64,000 bases of DNA from Mycobacterium sp. PS03-16 (lineage in GTDB: Bacteria; Actinomycetota; Actinomycetes; Mycobacteriales; Mycobacteriaceae): assembly GCF_004570325.1 (NCBI RefSeq), contig NZ_SPQO01000009.1, positions 124,001-188,000 of the forward strand, written 5' to 3'. The translations under genes and the position numbers were made by a program. Shown piece by piece: positions 8,122-20,340 of the stretch. The first letter of the stretch is position 1; each line of letters begins with the position of its first letter. A model generated the notes under the pieces. It searched no databases, was not told where the DNA came from, and saw nothing but the letters and a program-made list of their open reading frames with translations.

Positions 8122-9533
8122 CCCCGCCGAACCGGCGCCCCGATCGCCCCCAGCGGTCCCGGGGACCGCGGCGCAGACCGCTCGACCCGGCGCGCCGCGT
8201 CGCCTTCGACGTCCTGCGCGCGGTGTCCGAGCGCGACGCCTACGCCAACCTCGCCCTGCCCGCCCTGCTGCGCGAACGCGACATCACCGGCCGCGACGCG
8301 GCTTTCGCCACCGAACTCGCCTACGGCGCCTGCCGCACTCGCGGCCTGCTCGACGCCGTCATCAGCGCCGCCGCGCAGCGGCCGACCGACCGGATCGACC
8401 CGGTTCTGCTGGACCTGCTGCGCCTCGGCGCCTACCAGTTGCTGCGCACCCGAGTCGAACCGCACGCCGCCGTGTCGACCACCGTCGAACAGGCCGGTCT
8501 CGAATTCGACTCGGCGCGAGCCGGTTTCGTCAACGGTGTGCTGCGCACCATCACCGCGCGCGACGAGGAGTCCTGGGTGGCCGAGCTGGCGCCGCCCGCC
8601 GACGCGGACCCGGTCGGACGCATGGCGTTCACCCATGCGCATCCGCGCTGGGTGACGCAGGCGTTCACCGACGCGCTCGGCGCCCGCGCCGGCGAACTGG
8701 CCGAGCTGCTGGCCAGCGACGATGCCCGGCCGGTCGTTCACCTGGCCGCCCGCCCCGGCGTCCTGACCGCGGCCGAACTCGCCGATGCCGTCGGCGGTAC
8801 CGTCGGCCGCTACTCGCCGTACGCGGTGTACCTGCCGGGCGGCGACCCGGGCGGCCTGGCGCCGGTGCGCGACGGGCGGGCGCTCGTGCAGGACGAGGGC
8901 AGTCAGCTGGTCGCCCGCGCCCTGGCCGAGGCGCCGGTGGACGGCGACCGGGGCCGCTGGCTGGACCTGTGCTCCGGACCCGGCGGCAAGACGGCGATGC
9001 TGGCAGCGCTGAGCAAGCAGGTCGCGGGCCCGGGAGCCGCGGTGACCGCGGTGGAACCCGCCCCGCGCCGCGCCGAACTGGTCGAGGAGAACACCCGCGG
9101 CCTCGACGTGACGGTGGTGCAGGTGGACGGCCGCGACTCGGGGCTGGAACCGGGCTTCGACCGGGTGCTGGTCGATGCGCCGTGCACCGGCCTCGGCGCG
9201 CTGCGGCGCCGGCCTGAGTCGCGGTGGCGGCGCCAGCCCGGAGACGTGCCCGCACTGGCCCGGCTGCAGCGTGAACTGCTCGCCGCGGCCATCCGGCTCA
9301 CTCGCCCCGGTGGGGTGGTGCTCTACGCGACGTGCTCCCCGCACCTGGCCGAGACGGTCGGGGTGGTGTCGGATGCGCTGCGCCGTCATCCGGTGACCGC
9401 GCTGGACACCCGGACACTGTTCGCCCCGGCCGACGACCTCGCCTCACCGGCCGGCGACGGACCGTACGCGCAGCTGTGGCCGCACCGCCACGGCACCGAC
9501 GCGATGTTCGCAGCGGCCCTGCAAGTAACCTGA
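8118..9533 (+). CDS. rsmB: 16S rRNA (cytosine-5) methyltransferase RsmB/Fmu
   Basis: A 471-residue protein. An Arg-rich N-terminus leads into an N-terminal NusB-like RNA-binding domain (residues ~25–170). The SAM-dependent m5C methyltransferase domain follows. Motif I is [13 protein letters not shown] (about 290). Motif [20 protein letters not shown] (about 355) holds the cysteine that releases product. The catalytic cysteine is in [11 protein letters not shown] (about 400). It methylates a cytosine of 16S rRNA, position 967 in E. coli numbering. The GTG start overlaps fmt by GTGA, as in other actinobacteria (fmt–fmu). The 3' end contains the rpe promoter. Confidence 0.95.
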   Translation: MTPPNRRPDRPQRSRGPRRRPLDPARRVAFDVLRAVSERDAYANLALPALLRERDITGRDAAFATELAYGACRTRGLLDAVISAAAQRPTDRIDPVLLDLLRLGAYQLLRTRVEPHAAVSTTVEQAGLEFDSARAGFVNGVLRTITARDEESWVAELAPPADADPVGRMAFTHAHPRWVTQAFTDALGARAGELAELLASDDARPVVHLAARPGVLTAAELADAVGGTVGRYSPYAVYLPGGDPGGLAPVRDGRALVQDEGSQLVARALAEAPVDGDRGRWLDLCSGPGGKTAMLAALSKQVAGPGAAVTAVEPAPRRAELVEENTRGLDVTVVQVDGRDSGLEPGFDRVLVDAPCTGLGALRRRPESRWRRQPGDVPALARLQRELLAAAIRLTRPGGVVLYATCSPHLAETVGVVSDALRRHPVTALDTRTLFAPADDLASPAGDGPYAQLWPHRHGTDAMFAAALQVT

Positions 9534-9538
9534 TCGCC
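9526..9538 (+). promoter_or_regulatory. Leaderless-type promoter of rpe
   Basis: TAACCT (9526–9531), then 7 nt, then the ATG of rpe. The same AGTAACCTG string occurs before uvrC. Confidence 0.5.
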
Positions 9539-10216
9539 ATGGCTGCCCCGCTCATAGCGCCGTCGATCCTGTCCGCCGACTTCGCCCGGCTGGCCGACGA
9601 GACCGCCGCGGTCAGCGGTGCCGACTGGCTGCACGTCGACGTCATGGACAACCACTTCGTGCCGAACCTGACGCTGGGTCTGCCGGTGGTCGAATCGCTG
9701 CTCAAGGTGACCGATATCCCGATGGACTGCCATCTGATGATCGAGAACCCGGAGCGGTGGGCGCCGCCGTACGCCGAGGCCGGCGCCTACAACGTGACCT
9801 TCCACGCCGAGGCGACCGACAACCCCGTCGCCGTCGCTCGGGACATCCGCGCCGCGGGCGCGAAAGCCGGCCTGTCGGTCAAGCCCGGCACGGCGATCGA
9901 GCCGTACCTCGAGATCCTGCGGGACTTCGACACGCTGCTCGTGATGTCGGTCGAGCCCGGCTTCGGGGGCCAGAAGTTCATCCCCGAGGTGCTCTCGAAG
10001 GTGGGCGTCGTGCGGCGCCTCGTCGACTCCGGTGAGCTGACCGTCGTGGTCGAGATCGACGGGGGCATCAACGAGGACACCATCGCCGCGGCCGCCGAAG
10101 CCGGCGTGGACTGTTTCGTCGCCGGTTCGGCGGTGTACAGCGCCGAGGATCCCGACGCCGCGGTGCGCGCACTGCGCGAGAGGGCCGCGGCCGCGTCGGC
10201 ACACCTCACGTCGTGA
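9539..10216 (+). CDS. rpe: Ribulose-phosphate 3-epimerase
   Basis: A 225-residue TIM-barrel epimerase interconverting ribulose-5-phosphate and xylulose-5-phosphate. The family markers are all present: [12 protein letters not shown] at the N-terminus, the metal-site [16 protein letters not shown] (about 35–50) and DCHLMIENP (about 67). [12 protein letters not shown] (about 140) and EIDGGI (about 175) follow. It supplies the pentose pathway whose other enzymes lie at 33–40 kb. The start is the ATG 7 nt after TAACCT. The stop overlaps the ribD GTG. Confidence 0.97.
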   Translation: MAAPLIAPSILSADFARLADETAAVSGADWLHVDVMDNHFVPNLTLGLPVVESLLKVTDIPMDCHLMIENPERWAPPYAEAGAYNVTFHAEATDNPVAVARDIRAAGAKAGLSVKPGTAIEPYLEILRDFDTLLVMSVEPGFGGQKFIPEVLSKVGVVRRLVDSGELTVVVEIDGGINEDTIAAAAEAGVDCFVAGSAVYSAEDPDAAVRALRERAAAASAHLTS

Positions 10217-11226
10217 CGGGCCTCGGCGCCGCCGAGGACGCGATGCGTGAGGCGGTCCGGCAGGCCGACGACGTCAAGGGCGCCACCTACCCGAATCCGC
10301 CTGTCGGAGCAGTCATCCTGGACACCGACGGCCGGGTCGCCGGCGTCGGTGCGACCCAGCCGACCGGCGGTCCGCACGCCGAGGTGATGGCGCTACGGGC
10401 AGCGGGCGACCGGGCCGCCGGCGCTACCGCGGTGGTCACCCTCGAACCGTGCAACCACCATGGCCGCACCCCGCCGTGTGTGGATGCGCTTCTGGCCGCC
10501 GGGGTTTCGTCGGTGGTGTACGCGGTCGCCGATCCCAATCCGGTGGCGGCCGGCGGCGCGGCACGCCTGCGCGACGCCGGGGTCACCGTCACCGGGGGTG
10601 TGCTCGCCGACACCGTCGCGGGCGGCGTGCTGCGGGAGTGGTTGCACAAGCAGCGCACCGGATTCCCGCATGTGACGTGGAAGTTCGCGACCAGCGTGGA
10701 TGGCCGCAGCGCCGCCGCCGACGGCAGCAGCCAGTGGATCACCAGCGAGGCGGCCCGGGCGGATGTGCACCGCCGCCGCGCGGTGGCCGACGCGATCGTC
10801 GTCGGCACCGGGACCGTGTTCGTCGACGACCCGGTGCTCACGGCGCGGCGCCCCGACGGCAGCCTCGCCGAGCGGCAACCCCTGCGGGTGGTCGTCGGGC
10901 AGCGGGACATCTCACCGGATGCACGTGTGCTCAACGACGATTCGCGCACCATGGTGATCCGCACCCACGACCCGAACGAGGTGCTGAAGGCGCTCGCCGA
11001 CCGCACCGACGTGCTCCTCGAGGGTGGACCGACGCTGGCGGGGGCGTTCCTGCGCGCCGGGGCGATCCACCGCATCGTGGCCTACGTCGCACCGATCCTG
11101 CTGGGAGGGCCCATCACCGCGGTCGACGACGTCGGCGTGCTGAGCATCGCTCACGCCCAGCGGTGGCAGTTCGACGGGATCGTCCCGATCGGTCCGGACG
11201 TGCTGTTGTCGCTGGTGCCGGCTTGA
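10213..11226 (+). CDS. ribD: Bifunctional riboflavin biosynthesis deaminase/reductase RibD (RibG)
   Basis: A 337-residue bifunctional enzyme for the second and third steps of riboflavin synthesis. The N-terminal deaminase domain carries the zinc motif GPHAEVMAL (about residue 55) with [12 protein letters not shown] (about 78–89). The C-terminal reductase domain starts near residue 145 ([14 protein letters not shown]), with [12 protein letters not shown] near 270. The GTG start overlaps rpe by GTGA. ribE, ribBA and ribH follow further on, interrupted by the lprG/P55 pair, as in M. tuberculosis. Confidence 0.96.
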   Translation: MTGLGAAEDAMREAVRQADDVKGATYPNPPVGAVILDTDGRVAGVGATQPTGGPHAEVMALRAAGDRAAGATAVVTLEPCNHHGRTPPCVDALLAAGVSSVVYAVADPNPVAAGGAARLRDAGVTVTGGVLADTVAGGVLREWLHKQRTGFPHVTWKFATSVDGRSAAADGSSQWITSEAARADVHRRRAVADAIVVGTGTVFVDDPVLTARRPDGSLAERQPLRVVVGQRDISPDARVLNDDSRTMVIRTHDPNEVLKALADRTDVLLEGGPTLAGAFLRAGAIHRIVAYVAPILLGGPITAVDDVGVLSIAHAQRWQFDGIVPIGPDVLLSLVPA

Positions 11227-12208
11227 TGCGAGCGGCCCGGTCGGCCGCCGCGGGAACGGGGACCATCCTGGCGGCGGCCGGTGCGATCGGCGTGGCCGCC
11301 CACTTCGTCGGCTCGGTGACCGCCGCCACGACGCTGATCGCTTCCTTCACGCCGATCTTCGTGGTCATCGCGCTGGTCGCCGTGGTGTTGTTCGTCATCG
11401 CAGGACCCCGCTGGGCGGCCCTGCCCGCAGCGATTGTCACCGCGGTGGGAATCGCCTCCCAGTGCCCGCTGTATCAGGCCGCTGCGGTGACCGCCGCGGA
11501 ATCGCCGGGGCGCGGATCCGGCTGCTGCAGGCCAATATCGAGCTGGGCAGCGCCGACGCCGCCGCCCTGCTCGAACGGGTGCGCGCCGACGACGTCGACG
11601 TGCTGACGGTCATCGAACTCACCGACTCCGCGGTGCGGCGACTGGCCGCGGCGGGACTCCATGATTCCCTTCCGTATTCGTACGTGCGCCCGCGTGCCGG
11701 TGGAGGCGGCGCCGGGATCTATGCGCGCCACCCGCTGCGCGACGGGGCACTTCTGTCCGGTCTTCATCTACACAATGTGCGGGCGACGATGACGATGCCC
11801 GGCGGGCGCGACGTCGCCGCGTACGCGTTGCATCTGCATCCGCCCTATCCGGGACCCGTGCACCGGTGGGCGTCGGATCTGCGCCGGTTGCAGGAGATCT
11901 TCCGGGGGGAGCGGCTACCGATGATCGCCGGGGGCGACGTCAACGCCACCTACGATCACCGGCGTTACCGGGATCTGTTGCACCGTTCGGCCCGGGAGGG
12001 CGCGGGACCACTGCTGGATGCCGCCGAGTATCTCGGCGCGGGCGTCGTGGCGACCTACCCGGCCGACCGCTGGTATCCGGCGATTCTGGCGATCGACCGC
12101 ATCCTCACCAGGGGATGCGTCCCGCTGTCCTTCCGGCGGGTCGAGGTGCCCGGCTCGGACCATCACGGCGTCAGCGGTGACATCGGCTTCGCCGAACGCG
12201 GTCGTTGA
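11226..12208 (+). pseudogene. Membrane-anchored endonuclease/exonuclease/phosphatase-family protein, frameshifted
   Basis: Two overlapping frames together make one plausible protein. From the ATG at 11226 (TGATG overlap with ribD) the first frame encodes three hydrophobic helices and the linker QCPLYQAAAVTAAESPG, then out-of-frame residues to a stop at 11606. The frame one base back continues with ARIRLLQANIELG and a complete EEP catalytic domain to 12208. Its key residues are intact: Asn in QANIELG, Glu in VIELT, GGDVNATYDH, Asp in AIDRIL and SDHHGV. The break falls at the GGGG run at 11507–11510; one extra base there would restore a single ORF of about 327 codons. It may be a real mutation, a sequencing error or, less likely, programmed slippage. 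The substrate is unknown. Confidence 0.75.
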
Positions 12209-12244
12209 CGCCCCTGCGCAGACCCCGTCCCGTCGGCGAATCTC

Positions 12245-12268
12245 GGTACACTCGTACCAAAGCGCTTT
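12245..12268. promoter_or_regulatory. Two abutting palindromes upstream of a small ORF
   Basis: GGTAC–ACTC–GTACC (12245–12258) is followed directly by the perfect 10-bp palindrome AAAGCGCTTT (12259–12268). TACACT within the first fits TANNNT. The pair lies 46 bp before the GTG of the 50-residue ORF and could be an operator or a leader structure. Confidence 0.35.
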
Positions 12269-12313
12269 CACCGAGGATGTGCGCGCCGAAGAGCACGAAC
12301 AAAGGATGTCAGC

Positions 12314-12466
12314 GTGACGGTACTGGTCGACTGGTTGACTATCTCCCCGGTCACCCCGCGAACCGTGCGGACCCTGGTCTGCGCCCCACTACGCAGCGTG
12401 ATGCCCGGACGGGCCGAGGAGCGCGAGGCGCCCCGGCTGATCCGTCCGGGCATCGAACGCTGCTGA
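12314..12466 (+). CDS. Small hypothetical protein (50 residues)
   Basis: A 50-codon ORF from a GTG with an AAAGGA-type Shine–Dalgarno 8 nt upstream. It begins VTVLVDWLTISPVTPRT and ends IRPGIERC. It has a hydrophobic N-terminal third, an Arg-rich centre and a terminal cysteine. It occupies most of the 267-bp space between the EEP gene and the convergent P55 gene, and ends 10 bp before the P55 stop. I do not recognise it. The ribosome-binding site, upstream palindromes and absence of a competing frame favour a real gene. Confidence 0.45.
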   Translation: MTVLVDWLTISPVTPRTVRTLVCAPLRSVMPGRAEEREAPRLIRPGIERC

Positions 12467-12475
12467 GCCCGCGGG

Positions 12476-14170
12476 TCAGTTCCCCGACCGGTGCCGCCCG
12501 GGCGGGTCCTGGCGCGGCAGCCGCATCGTCTGGTCGCCCGGACCGGTGCTGATCACCTGTGTGGGCGCCTCGTGTGACCGGGTCCCGATGAACTCGGTCG
12601 GGGCGTCCCCGTCGTCTGAGTCGTCGGGCGCCGCGCCGGTCACCGTCGTGTCGGCGGGTTCGTCCTTGCCGGCGATCAACAGGCCGAGCACGGCGCCCAC
12701 GACGCACACCACCACGGTGACCAGGAAGATGTCGCCGTACTGCAGCACATAGGCGGCCCGGTAGCGGTCCGCCTCGGCGGCCAGTCGCTCGGCCAGTGTG
12801 TCCGCCCCCGGCGGGAACGGCAGCGTCTGCAAGTGCTGGTTGAGCCGGTACAGACCCCACGCCGACAGCGCCGCCAGGCCGATCAGCATGCCGATCATGC
12901 GGGCGACCACCACGGCCGCCGACGCGATGCCGTGCTGCGCCGCGGGCACCACCCGCAGCGTGGCCGAGGTCAGCGGGCCGATCACCAGGCCCAGCCCGAT
13001 GCCCGCGATCGCCAGGTCGGTGTCGAGCACGGGCAGGCTGATGAACCCGAGGTCGTGGCGCGCCGAGAGCAGGTCGACCGGCCACTGCGAGATCAGCCAG
13101 TAGCCGCCCGCGGCAATCAGCAGGCCGACGAAGGCGACGATGCGGTCACCGACCCGGCTGGCGATCCAGCCGCCCACCACGGCGCCGATGGGCAGCGCGA
13201 TCAGGAACCGCAGGAGCAGCAGCACCGCCTCGGTCTGGTCCTTGCCGAGCACACCCTGACCGAACAGTTCGACGTTGACCAACGTCACCATCAGCGCCGC
13301 ACCGGCACACAGCGAGGCGCCCAGCGCGGCCAGGAACGGCCGGAAACGCACCCCGGCCGGTTCGATCAGCCGGGTCTTGGCGAATCGCTCCCAGACGAAG
13401 AACGCCACCAGCGCCGCCGCCGCGCCGAGCAGCAGCGGCGGCCCGTAGTCGGGCAGGATCTTCTTGCCGTCGGGCGCCGGGTTGTACAGACCGATGACGG
13501 CCAGGCCGAGCGCGATGGCCAGCAGTACGCCGCCCACCACGTCGACCCGCTCGGGTTCGTCGGACTTGAGCCGCGCCGGCAGGCTGAAGTGGATGAGCAC
13601 CATCGCGATGACCGCGAGCGGCACGTTGATCCAGAACACGTCACGCCAGGTGCTCAGCGCGGCCACCACGGCGATGCCGTACAGCGGGCCGAGCACACTG
13701 CCGAGTTCCTGCGCGGCGCCGATGCCGCCGAGCACCGATGCGCGGTTGCGGCTGGCCCACAGGTCGGCGGCGAGCGCGAGCGTGACGGGCAGCAGTGCAC
13801 CGCTGGCCACCCCCTGGATCGCGCGCCCGATCACCATCGGCGTCAGGTCGTTGGACAGGGCGGTGATCACCGAGCCGACCGCGAACCCGGCGAGGCTCAG
13901 CTGTAGGACGAACTTGCGGCCGAACCGGTCGGACGCCCGGCCCAGCAGCGGCATCGCCGCGATGTAGCCGAGCAGATACCAGGTGATGATCGGCGTCACG
14001 CGCTGAATCTGGTTGATGGCGATACCGATGTCGAACATGATGTCGCGGATGATCGCGACGACGACATAGGTGTCGAGCGCACCCAGCAGCACCGCCAGGC
14101 CGCCCGCGCTGATCGCGATGCGCCGGCTGCGGCCGGTGGTTTCGGCGTGCGCCTCGGGGTGGACCGTCAT
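12476..14170 (-). CDS. P55-type major facilitator exporter, partner of LprG
   Basis: A 564-residue MFS transporter with about 14 hydrophobic helices and a hydrophilic Thr/Asp-rich C-terminal tail of about 60 residues. MFS motif A is seen as [12 protein letters not shown] (about residue 77), and the first helix carries [11 protein letters not shown]. Orthologues (Rv1410c, P55) work with LprG to move triacylglycerides and lipoarabinomannan-type lipids to the outer envelope and contribute to drug tolerance. The ATG overlaps the lprG stop (TGATG), so the two are translationally coupled. It is convergent with the small ORF at 12314. Confidence 0.93.
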   Translation of the reverse strand: MTVHPEAHAETTGRSRRIAISAGGLAVLLGALDTYVVVAIIRDIMFDIGIAINQIQRVTPIITWYLLGYIAAMPLLGRASDRFGRKFVLQLSLAGFAVGSVITALSNDLTPMVIGRAIQGVASGALLPVTLALAADLWASRNRASVLGGIGAAQELGSVLGPLYGIAVVAALSTWRDVFWINVPLAVIAMVLIHFSLPARLKSDEPERVDVVGGVLLAIALGLAVIGLYNPAPDGKKILPDYGPPLLLGAAAALVAFFVWERFAKTRLIEPAGVRFRPFLAALGASLCAGAALMVTLVNVELFGQGVLGKDQTEAVLLLLRFLIALPIGAVVGGWIASRVGDRIVAFVGLLIAAGGYWLISQWPVDLLSARHDLGFISLPVLDTDLAIAGIGLGLVIGPLTSATLRVVPAAQHGIASAAVVVARMIGMLIGLAALSAWGLYRLNQHLQTLPFPPGADTLAERLAAEADRYRAAYVLQYGDIFLVTVVVCVVGAVLGLLIAGKDEPADTTVTGAAPDDSDDGDAPTEFIGTRSHEAPTQVISTGPGDQTMRLPRQDPPGRHRSGN

Positions 14171-14880
14171 CAGACGGCGGGTTTGGTGACGTTGACCTGC
14201 TTACCCCAGTCGGACAGGGTCATCGTCACGCTGTTGCCCGGCGTGGGCTCGAGCTTGATCTGAGCGAGGTTGTGGCTGCCGCCCTCCTCGATCCACGCGG
14301 TGGCGGGCACCGGGCCCGTCGCGTTGAGCTGAGGGGCGATCGCGTTGACCGCCTCGGGGGTCACGGTGCCGGTGACACGCACCGTGTCGACACCACTGAC
14401 GTTCTCCCGGCCTTCGGCCGTGGGATCGTTGAAGTTGGTCAGCACGTTCGCCAGGCCCTTGTCGGGGCTCAGGATCGCCGCGACGTCGTAGATGTCGGCG
14501 GCGGGGCCGAAGTCCTGGAAGCTGCCCGCGGTGATCGCGCCGTAGAGGTTGCCGTCGGCGACCACGAACTCCACGCCCTCGAGCCGCTGGCCGAGGAAGT
14601 TGATGTTGGCCTTACCGGCCGCGGCGACCGCCGGGGTGTTGGTGAGGTCACCCTCGAGCGATTCGATCGGCAGCTCTTCGATGGTGCCCTGCACGGTCAG
14701 CAGCAGGTGCACGCTCTGCAGGTCACGGGTGGTCTGGGTGGCGTCCTGCAGCAGTGTGGCGGCATCGGGCAGTGGTGCGTCGGAGGTCTCGGAGGATGAG
14801 GAGCAGCCGGCGACGAACAGCGCGGCGGCGAGGAGGACGGCGGTGAGGGCCTTTACAGCATGGCGAGGGCTCGTCGGCAT
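14170..14880 (-). CDS. lprG: Lipoprotein LprG
   Basis: A 236-residue secreted lipoprotein. The signal peptide ([17 protein letters not shown]) has a lipobox AGC with the acylated cysteine at residue 26, followed by a Ser-rich linker. The mature domain ([20 protein letters not shown] to VNVTKPAV) matches the LppX/LprAFG fold, which has a hydrophobic cavity for triacylated glycolipids. LprG carries lipids such as lipoarabinomannan and triacylglycerol to the cell surface with P55. The start is the ATG placed 6 nt after TACGAT. The gene is divergent from ribE. Confidence 0.94.
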   Translation of the reverse strand: MPTSPRHAVKALTAVLLAAALFVAGCSSSSETSDAPLPDAATLLQDATQTTRDLQSVHLLLTVQGTIEELPIESLEGDLTNTPAVAAAGKANINFLGQRLEGVEFVVADGNLYGAITAGSFQDFGPAADIYDVAAILSPDKGLANVLTNFNDPTAEGRENVSGVDTVRVTGTVTPEAVNAIAPQLNATGPVPATAWIEEGGSHNLAQIKLEPTPGNSVTMTLSDWGKQVNVTKPAV

Positions 14881-14892
14881 GACTGCATCGTA
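14881..14892 (-). promoter_or_regulatory. Leaderless-type promoter of lprG–P55
   Basis: On the minus strand TACGAT (14887–14892) is followed by 6 nt and the lprG ATG. Confidence 0.5.
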
Positions 14893-14962
14893 GAGGTCGT
14901 TGCCGACGCGGTTGCGCCCCCGCTCGCGGCCCAGCGCCCGGAAGCGGGGCGCCGTGGGGGAT

Positions 14963-14974
14963 TAACCTGGTCGG
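14963..14974 (+). promoter_or_regulatory. Leaderless-type promoter of ribE
   Basis: TAACCT (14963–14968) plus 6 nt leads into the ribE ATG. This geometry leaves no room for a leader, so an FMN riboswitch directly upstream of ribE is unlikely. Confidence 0.5.
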
Positions 14975-15574
14975 ATGTTCACGGGAATCGTCGAAGAGGT
15001 GGGCGAAGTCGTCGGCAAGGAGGAGCTCTCCGACGCCGCGCGTTTCGTGATCCGCGGACCGGTGGTCACCGCCGACGCCGGCCACGGCGACTCGATCGCG
15101 GTGAACGGCGTGTGCCTGACTGTGGTCGAGCTGATGCCCGGCGGGGTGTTCACCGCGGATGTGATGGGCGAGACGCTCAACCGCTCCAGCCTGGGCGCCG
15201 TCGCGGTGGGCGGTCACGTCAATCTCGAACGCGCGGCCGCGGTCAACAGCCGGCTGGGCGGACACATCGTGCAGGGCCATGTGGACGGCACCGGACATGT
15301 GATTGCGCGCACACCGTCGGAGCATTGGGAGGTGGTCCGGATCGGGCTGCCGACCGCGTTGGCCCGCTACGTGGTGGAGAAGGGCTCGATCACCGTCGAC
15401 GGGGTGTCGCTGACCGTCTCGGCGCTCGGAAATGACTGGTTCGAGGTGTCGTTGATCCCCACCACCCGGGAACTGACGACGTTGGGGACCGCCGCGGTGG
15501 GCGCCCGGGTGAACCTGGAAGTCGACGTGATCGCGAAGTATGTCGAACGGCTGATGAGCAGGCCTGTTGAGTAG
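14975..15574 (+). CDS. ribE: Riboflavin synthase alpha subunit
   Basis: A 199-residue trimeric enzyme dismutating two molecules of 6,7-dimethyl-8-ribityllumazine to riboflavin. It has two lumazine-binding repeats. The first starts MFTGIVEEVGEVV and has SIAVNGVCLTVVEL and FTADVMGETL. The second has GGHIVQGHVDGTG (about residue 95), SITVDGVSLTV and FEVSLIPTT. Length is normal. ribBA follows after 87 bp. Confidence 0.97.
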   Translation: MFTGIVEEVGEVVGKEELSDAARFVIRGPVVTADAGHGDSIAVNGVCLTVVELMPGGVFTADVMGETLNRSSLGAVAVGGHVNLERAAAVNSRLGGHIVQGHVDGTGHVIARTPSEHWEVVRIGLPTALARYVVEKGSITVDGVSLTVSALGNDWFEVSLIPTTRELTTLGTAAVGARVNLEVDVIAKYVERLMSRPVE

Positions 15575-15605
15575 TCCTGGCAATAATCGCCCGGTTCCGG
15601 TGGTT

Positions 15606-15644
15606 CATACTGAAGGCGAGAACGAGGGTTCCGTACCGGGAACC
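15606..15644 (+). promoter_or_regulatory. Possible ribBA promoter and leader hairpin
   Basis: A -10-like CATACT (15606–15611) precedes an inverted repeat GGTTCC–GTACCG–GGAACC (15627–15644), which would lie in a short leader before the ribBA ATG at 15662. The 87-bp gap is too short and lacks the conserved blocks of an RFN (FMN) riboswitch. The hairpin's role is unknown. Confidence 0.3.
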
Positions 15645-15661
15645 GGCAAGGGTGGCGAACG

Positions 15662-17882
<2,221 letters not shown>

Positions 17883-17897
<15 letters not shown>

Positions 17898-18359
17898 CAT
17901 CGCCAGTTCGTGGCGTGGTCCCGCGGTGGCGCCCGCGACCCGGAAACCCACGCGCTCGTAGACCCCTCGCGCGACGGCATTGTCGGCGGCCACCCGCAGC
18001 GTCACCGTCGTGACGCGCTGATCGCGGGCCCAGGCCACCGCCGCCTCGATCAGCGGACGCGCCAGCCCGTGCCCGCGCACCGCCGGGTCCAGCCACAGCG
18101 AGTACAGGTACACCGACTCCGGATCCTGGCGGTGGGCGCTGATCAGGCCGGCGGGACGACGGTCGACGAGCACCGCGAACTGCGCGTGGTCGCGTAACCG
18201 CCTGCGCCACTGGGCCGCGGTGAACGACGACTCCTGGCGGTACTGCGGGTCGTCGGTGCCCAGTGCCTCGGCCAGTGCCTGCATCCGCAGCGCCGCGAAC
18301 TCGCGCCAGTCCGCCTCAGTGAGCCGGGTGACCGTTGCCGGCACCCGATCCTCGGCCAC
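17883..18359 (-). CDS. GNAT-family N-acetyltransferase
   Basis: About 158 residues with the GNAT fold signatures. The acetyl-CoA-binding motif A reads YLYSLWLDPAVRGHGLARPL (R-G-H-G-L for the usual RxxGxG/A). Motif B follows as TLRVAADNAVARGVYERVGF. It probably acetylates a small amine or a protein N-terminus; the substrate is unknown. I chose the GTG at 18359, 4 bp after the ggt stop codon, because it gives a normal-length GNAT and implies co-transcription with ggt. A longer reading to 18425 would overlap ggt. Confidence 0.8.
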
Positions 18360-18363
18360 CGGG

Positions 18364-20340
18364 TCAGCCCTGGGCCCGGCGGGAGTCGCCCATGACCATG
18401 CCCTCGCGACGCGGGTCGGCGCCACCGATCCAGCCGGCCTGATCGCGCACGATCACCGACAACCCGCTGGACTGATCGGCGAGGTCGACCTTGTGGCCGA
18501 GCTTGCGCAGGCCGGTGACCAGCGGGTCCTCGTCGCCGTTGTCGGCGGTGTCGATGTTGGGGTGCTCCCCGCCGACGTTGGTCTCCGGCGAGTTGTCGGC
18601 GCCGAAGTCGACCATTCCCGCGGCCTGCTGCGGGTCCAGGCCCCAATCCAGCAACCCGACAACCGTTTTGACGACGAACTGAATGATCACCGCACCGCCG
18701 GGCGACCCCACCACCGCGTAGACCGGCCCACGGGTGTTCGGCGCCCCGGCGGCCGGTTCGTCGAAGATCAGCGTGGGCGCCATCGTGCTGCGCGGCCGCT
18801 TGCCCGGCTGCACGCGGTTGGCCACCGGGGCGCCGTCGGGTCCGGCCGGTTCGGCGGCGAAGTCGGTGAGCTGGTTGTTGAGCAGGAATCCGTCGACCAT
18901 GTGGAACGACCCGAACTGCGACTCCACGGTCGTGGTCAGTGAGGCGGCGTTGCCGTAGGAGTCGACGATGCTGACCTGACTGGTGCCGTGCTCGGGGACG
19001 GGCGGGACGGGTGCGGCGGGCGGCCCGAACTCGCCGGGCTTGGCGGTGCCCATGCTGCGCTGCTCGGAGATCAGTGCAGCGCGTCCGGCGAGGTAGGGGC
19101 CGGCCAGCAGGGCGTCGGCGTTGCCGCCGGGCAGCGGGACGAAGTCGGTGTCGGCGACGTAGCGGTCGCGGTCGGCGTAGGCGAGCCGTTCGGCTTCGGA
19201 GATCAGATGCACACCCATCACCGCCGGCCGCCCGCCGTTGCGGTCGAGATCGTCGGGCCCGTGTTCGCCCATGGGGAACCGCTGCAGCATCCCGAGCGTG
19301 GCCAGCACCGCGATCCCGCCGGACGACGGCGGCGGCATCCCGCAGATTTCTTTGCCGCGGTACGGGCGGCACAGTGGTTCGCGGACCCTGGCGGTGTAGC
19401 CGGCGAGGTCCTGCATCGTCATCAGGCTGGGGGTGCGGCCGCCGGAGGTGTCGGCGGCGGCTTCGACGATCGCCTCGGCGATCGCGCCGGTGTAGAAGGC
19501 GTCCGGGCCGGCGGAGGCGATGGCGCCCAACGTCTTCGCGTACGCCGGATTGGTCAGGCGGCTACCGGCCCGCTTGGGGCTGCCGTCGGGGTTGAGGAAG
19601 TACGCGGCGGCCGCGCGGTCGACCCGCAGGTCGTCGCGGCTGTCGGCGATGGCGCTCGCCAGCCGCGGGCTGACGTCGAAGCCGTCGTCGGCCAGCGTCA
19701 CCGCCGGGGTGAACAGGTCCCGCCACGGCTGCTTGCCGTGGGCGGCGTGGGCGTCGCCGAGCATGCGCACGATGCCGGGCACCCCGATCGAGCGTCCGGA
19801 CGCGCGGGCGTCGGGGCGCGGTTCGGCGCGGTCGGTGTCGCTGATCCAGCGCAGGTAGTTCTCCGTCGCCGCCGCCGGGGCGACCTCGCGGCCGTCGTAG
19901 GCCTGCACGTCGCCGGACGCGGCGTCGTAGTAGAGCAGGAAGCCGCCGCCGCCGACGCCCGAGGACTGCGGTTCGACCAGCCCCAGCATGGCCTGCGCGG
20001 TGATCAGCGCGTCCGCCGCGGTGCCGCCGTCGCGCAGCACCCGGCACGCCGCCTGGGTGGCCAGCGGGTTGGCGGTGGCCACCGAGTAGCGCGCGGTGCG
20101 CACCGGCGTCATGTCCTTGCGGTAGCCGGTGCCGACCTCCGGTTCGTTGGCCAGGTCCTCGGACTCCGGGCCGGCGGGCGCCTCGGGCGTCTTGGGCGCC
20201 GGAGTGCCGTTCGACACGATCTCGCAGGGCGGCGGCGGTGGGGCCGAGGTGGACTGTTCGTCACCGGAGCAGCCGGCCACCAGCAGCACGGAGCACGCGA
20301 GCAGGGCGGTCAGCTTCTGGGACGACAGCAGGATCCGCAC
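18364..20340 (-). CDS. ggt: Gamma-glutamyltransferase lipoprotein (GgtB-like)
   Basis: A 658-residue member of the gamma-glutamyltranspeptidase family that cleaves glutathione and other gamma-glutamyl bonds, probably on the outer face of the membrane. The N-terminus is a lipoprotein signal (LTALLACSVLLVAGC, Cys about 24) followed by a proline-rich linker. The autoprocessing and nucleophile Thr lies in HGTSQVSIVDSYGNAASLT (about residue 450). The large-subunit region has VEPQSSGVGGGGFLLYYD and DGREVAPAAA, and the small subunit has GSPGGAVII. The GTG start lies 6 nt after TAACGT. It is divergent from uvrC and is followed by the GNAT gene after 4 bp. Confidence 0.93.
   Translation of the reverse strand: MRILLSSQKLTALLACSVLLVAGCSGDEQSTSAPPPPPCEIVSNGTPAPKTPEAPAGPESEDLANEPEVGTGYRKDMTPVRTARYSVATANPLATQAACRVLRDGGTAADALITAQAMLGLVEPQSSGVGGGGFLLYYDAASGDVQAYDGREVAPAAATENYLRWISDTDRAEPRPDARASGRSIGVPGIVRMLGDAHAAHGKQPWRDLFTPAVTLADDGFDVSPRLASAIADSRDDLRVDRAAAAYFLNPDGSPKRAGSRLTNPAYAKTLGAIASAGPDAFYTGAIAEAIVEAAADTSGGRTPSLMTMQDLAGYTARVREPLCRPYRGKEICGMPPPSSGGIAVLATLGMLQRFPMGEHGPDDLDRNGGRPAVMGVHLISEAERLAYADRDRYVADTDFVPLPGGNADALLAGPYLAGRAALISEQRSMGTAKPGEFGPPAAPVPPVPEHGTSQVSIVDSYGNAASLTTTVESQFGSFHMVDGFLLNNQLTDFAAEPAGPDGAPVANRVQPGKRPRSTMAPTLIFDEPAAGAPNTRGPVYAVVGSPGGAVIIQFVVKTVVGLLDWGLDPQQAAGMVDFGADNSPETNVGGEHPNIDTADNGDEDPLVTGLRKLGHKVDLADQSSGLSVIVRDQAGWIGGADPRREGMVMGDSRRAQG

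Noticed and set aside
14881..14974. Possible FMN riboswitch upstream of ribE
   Set aside because: The -10-like element leaves only 6 nt before the ATG, and none of the conserved RFN blocks is visible.
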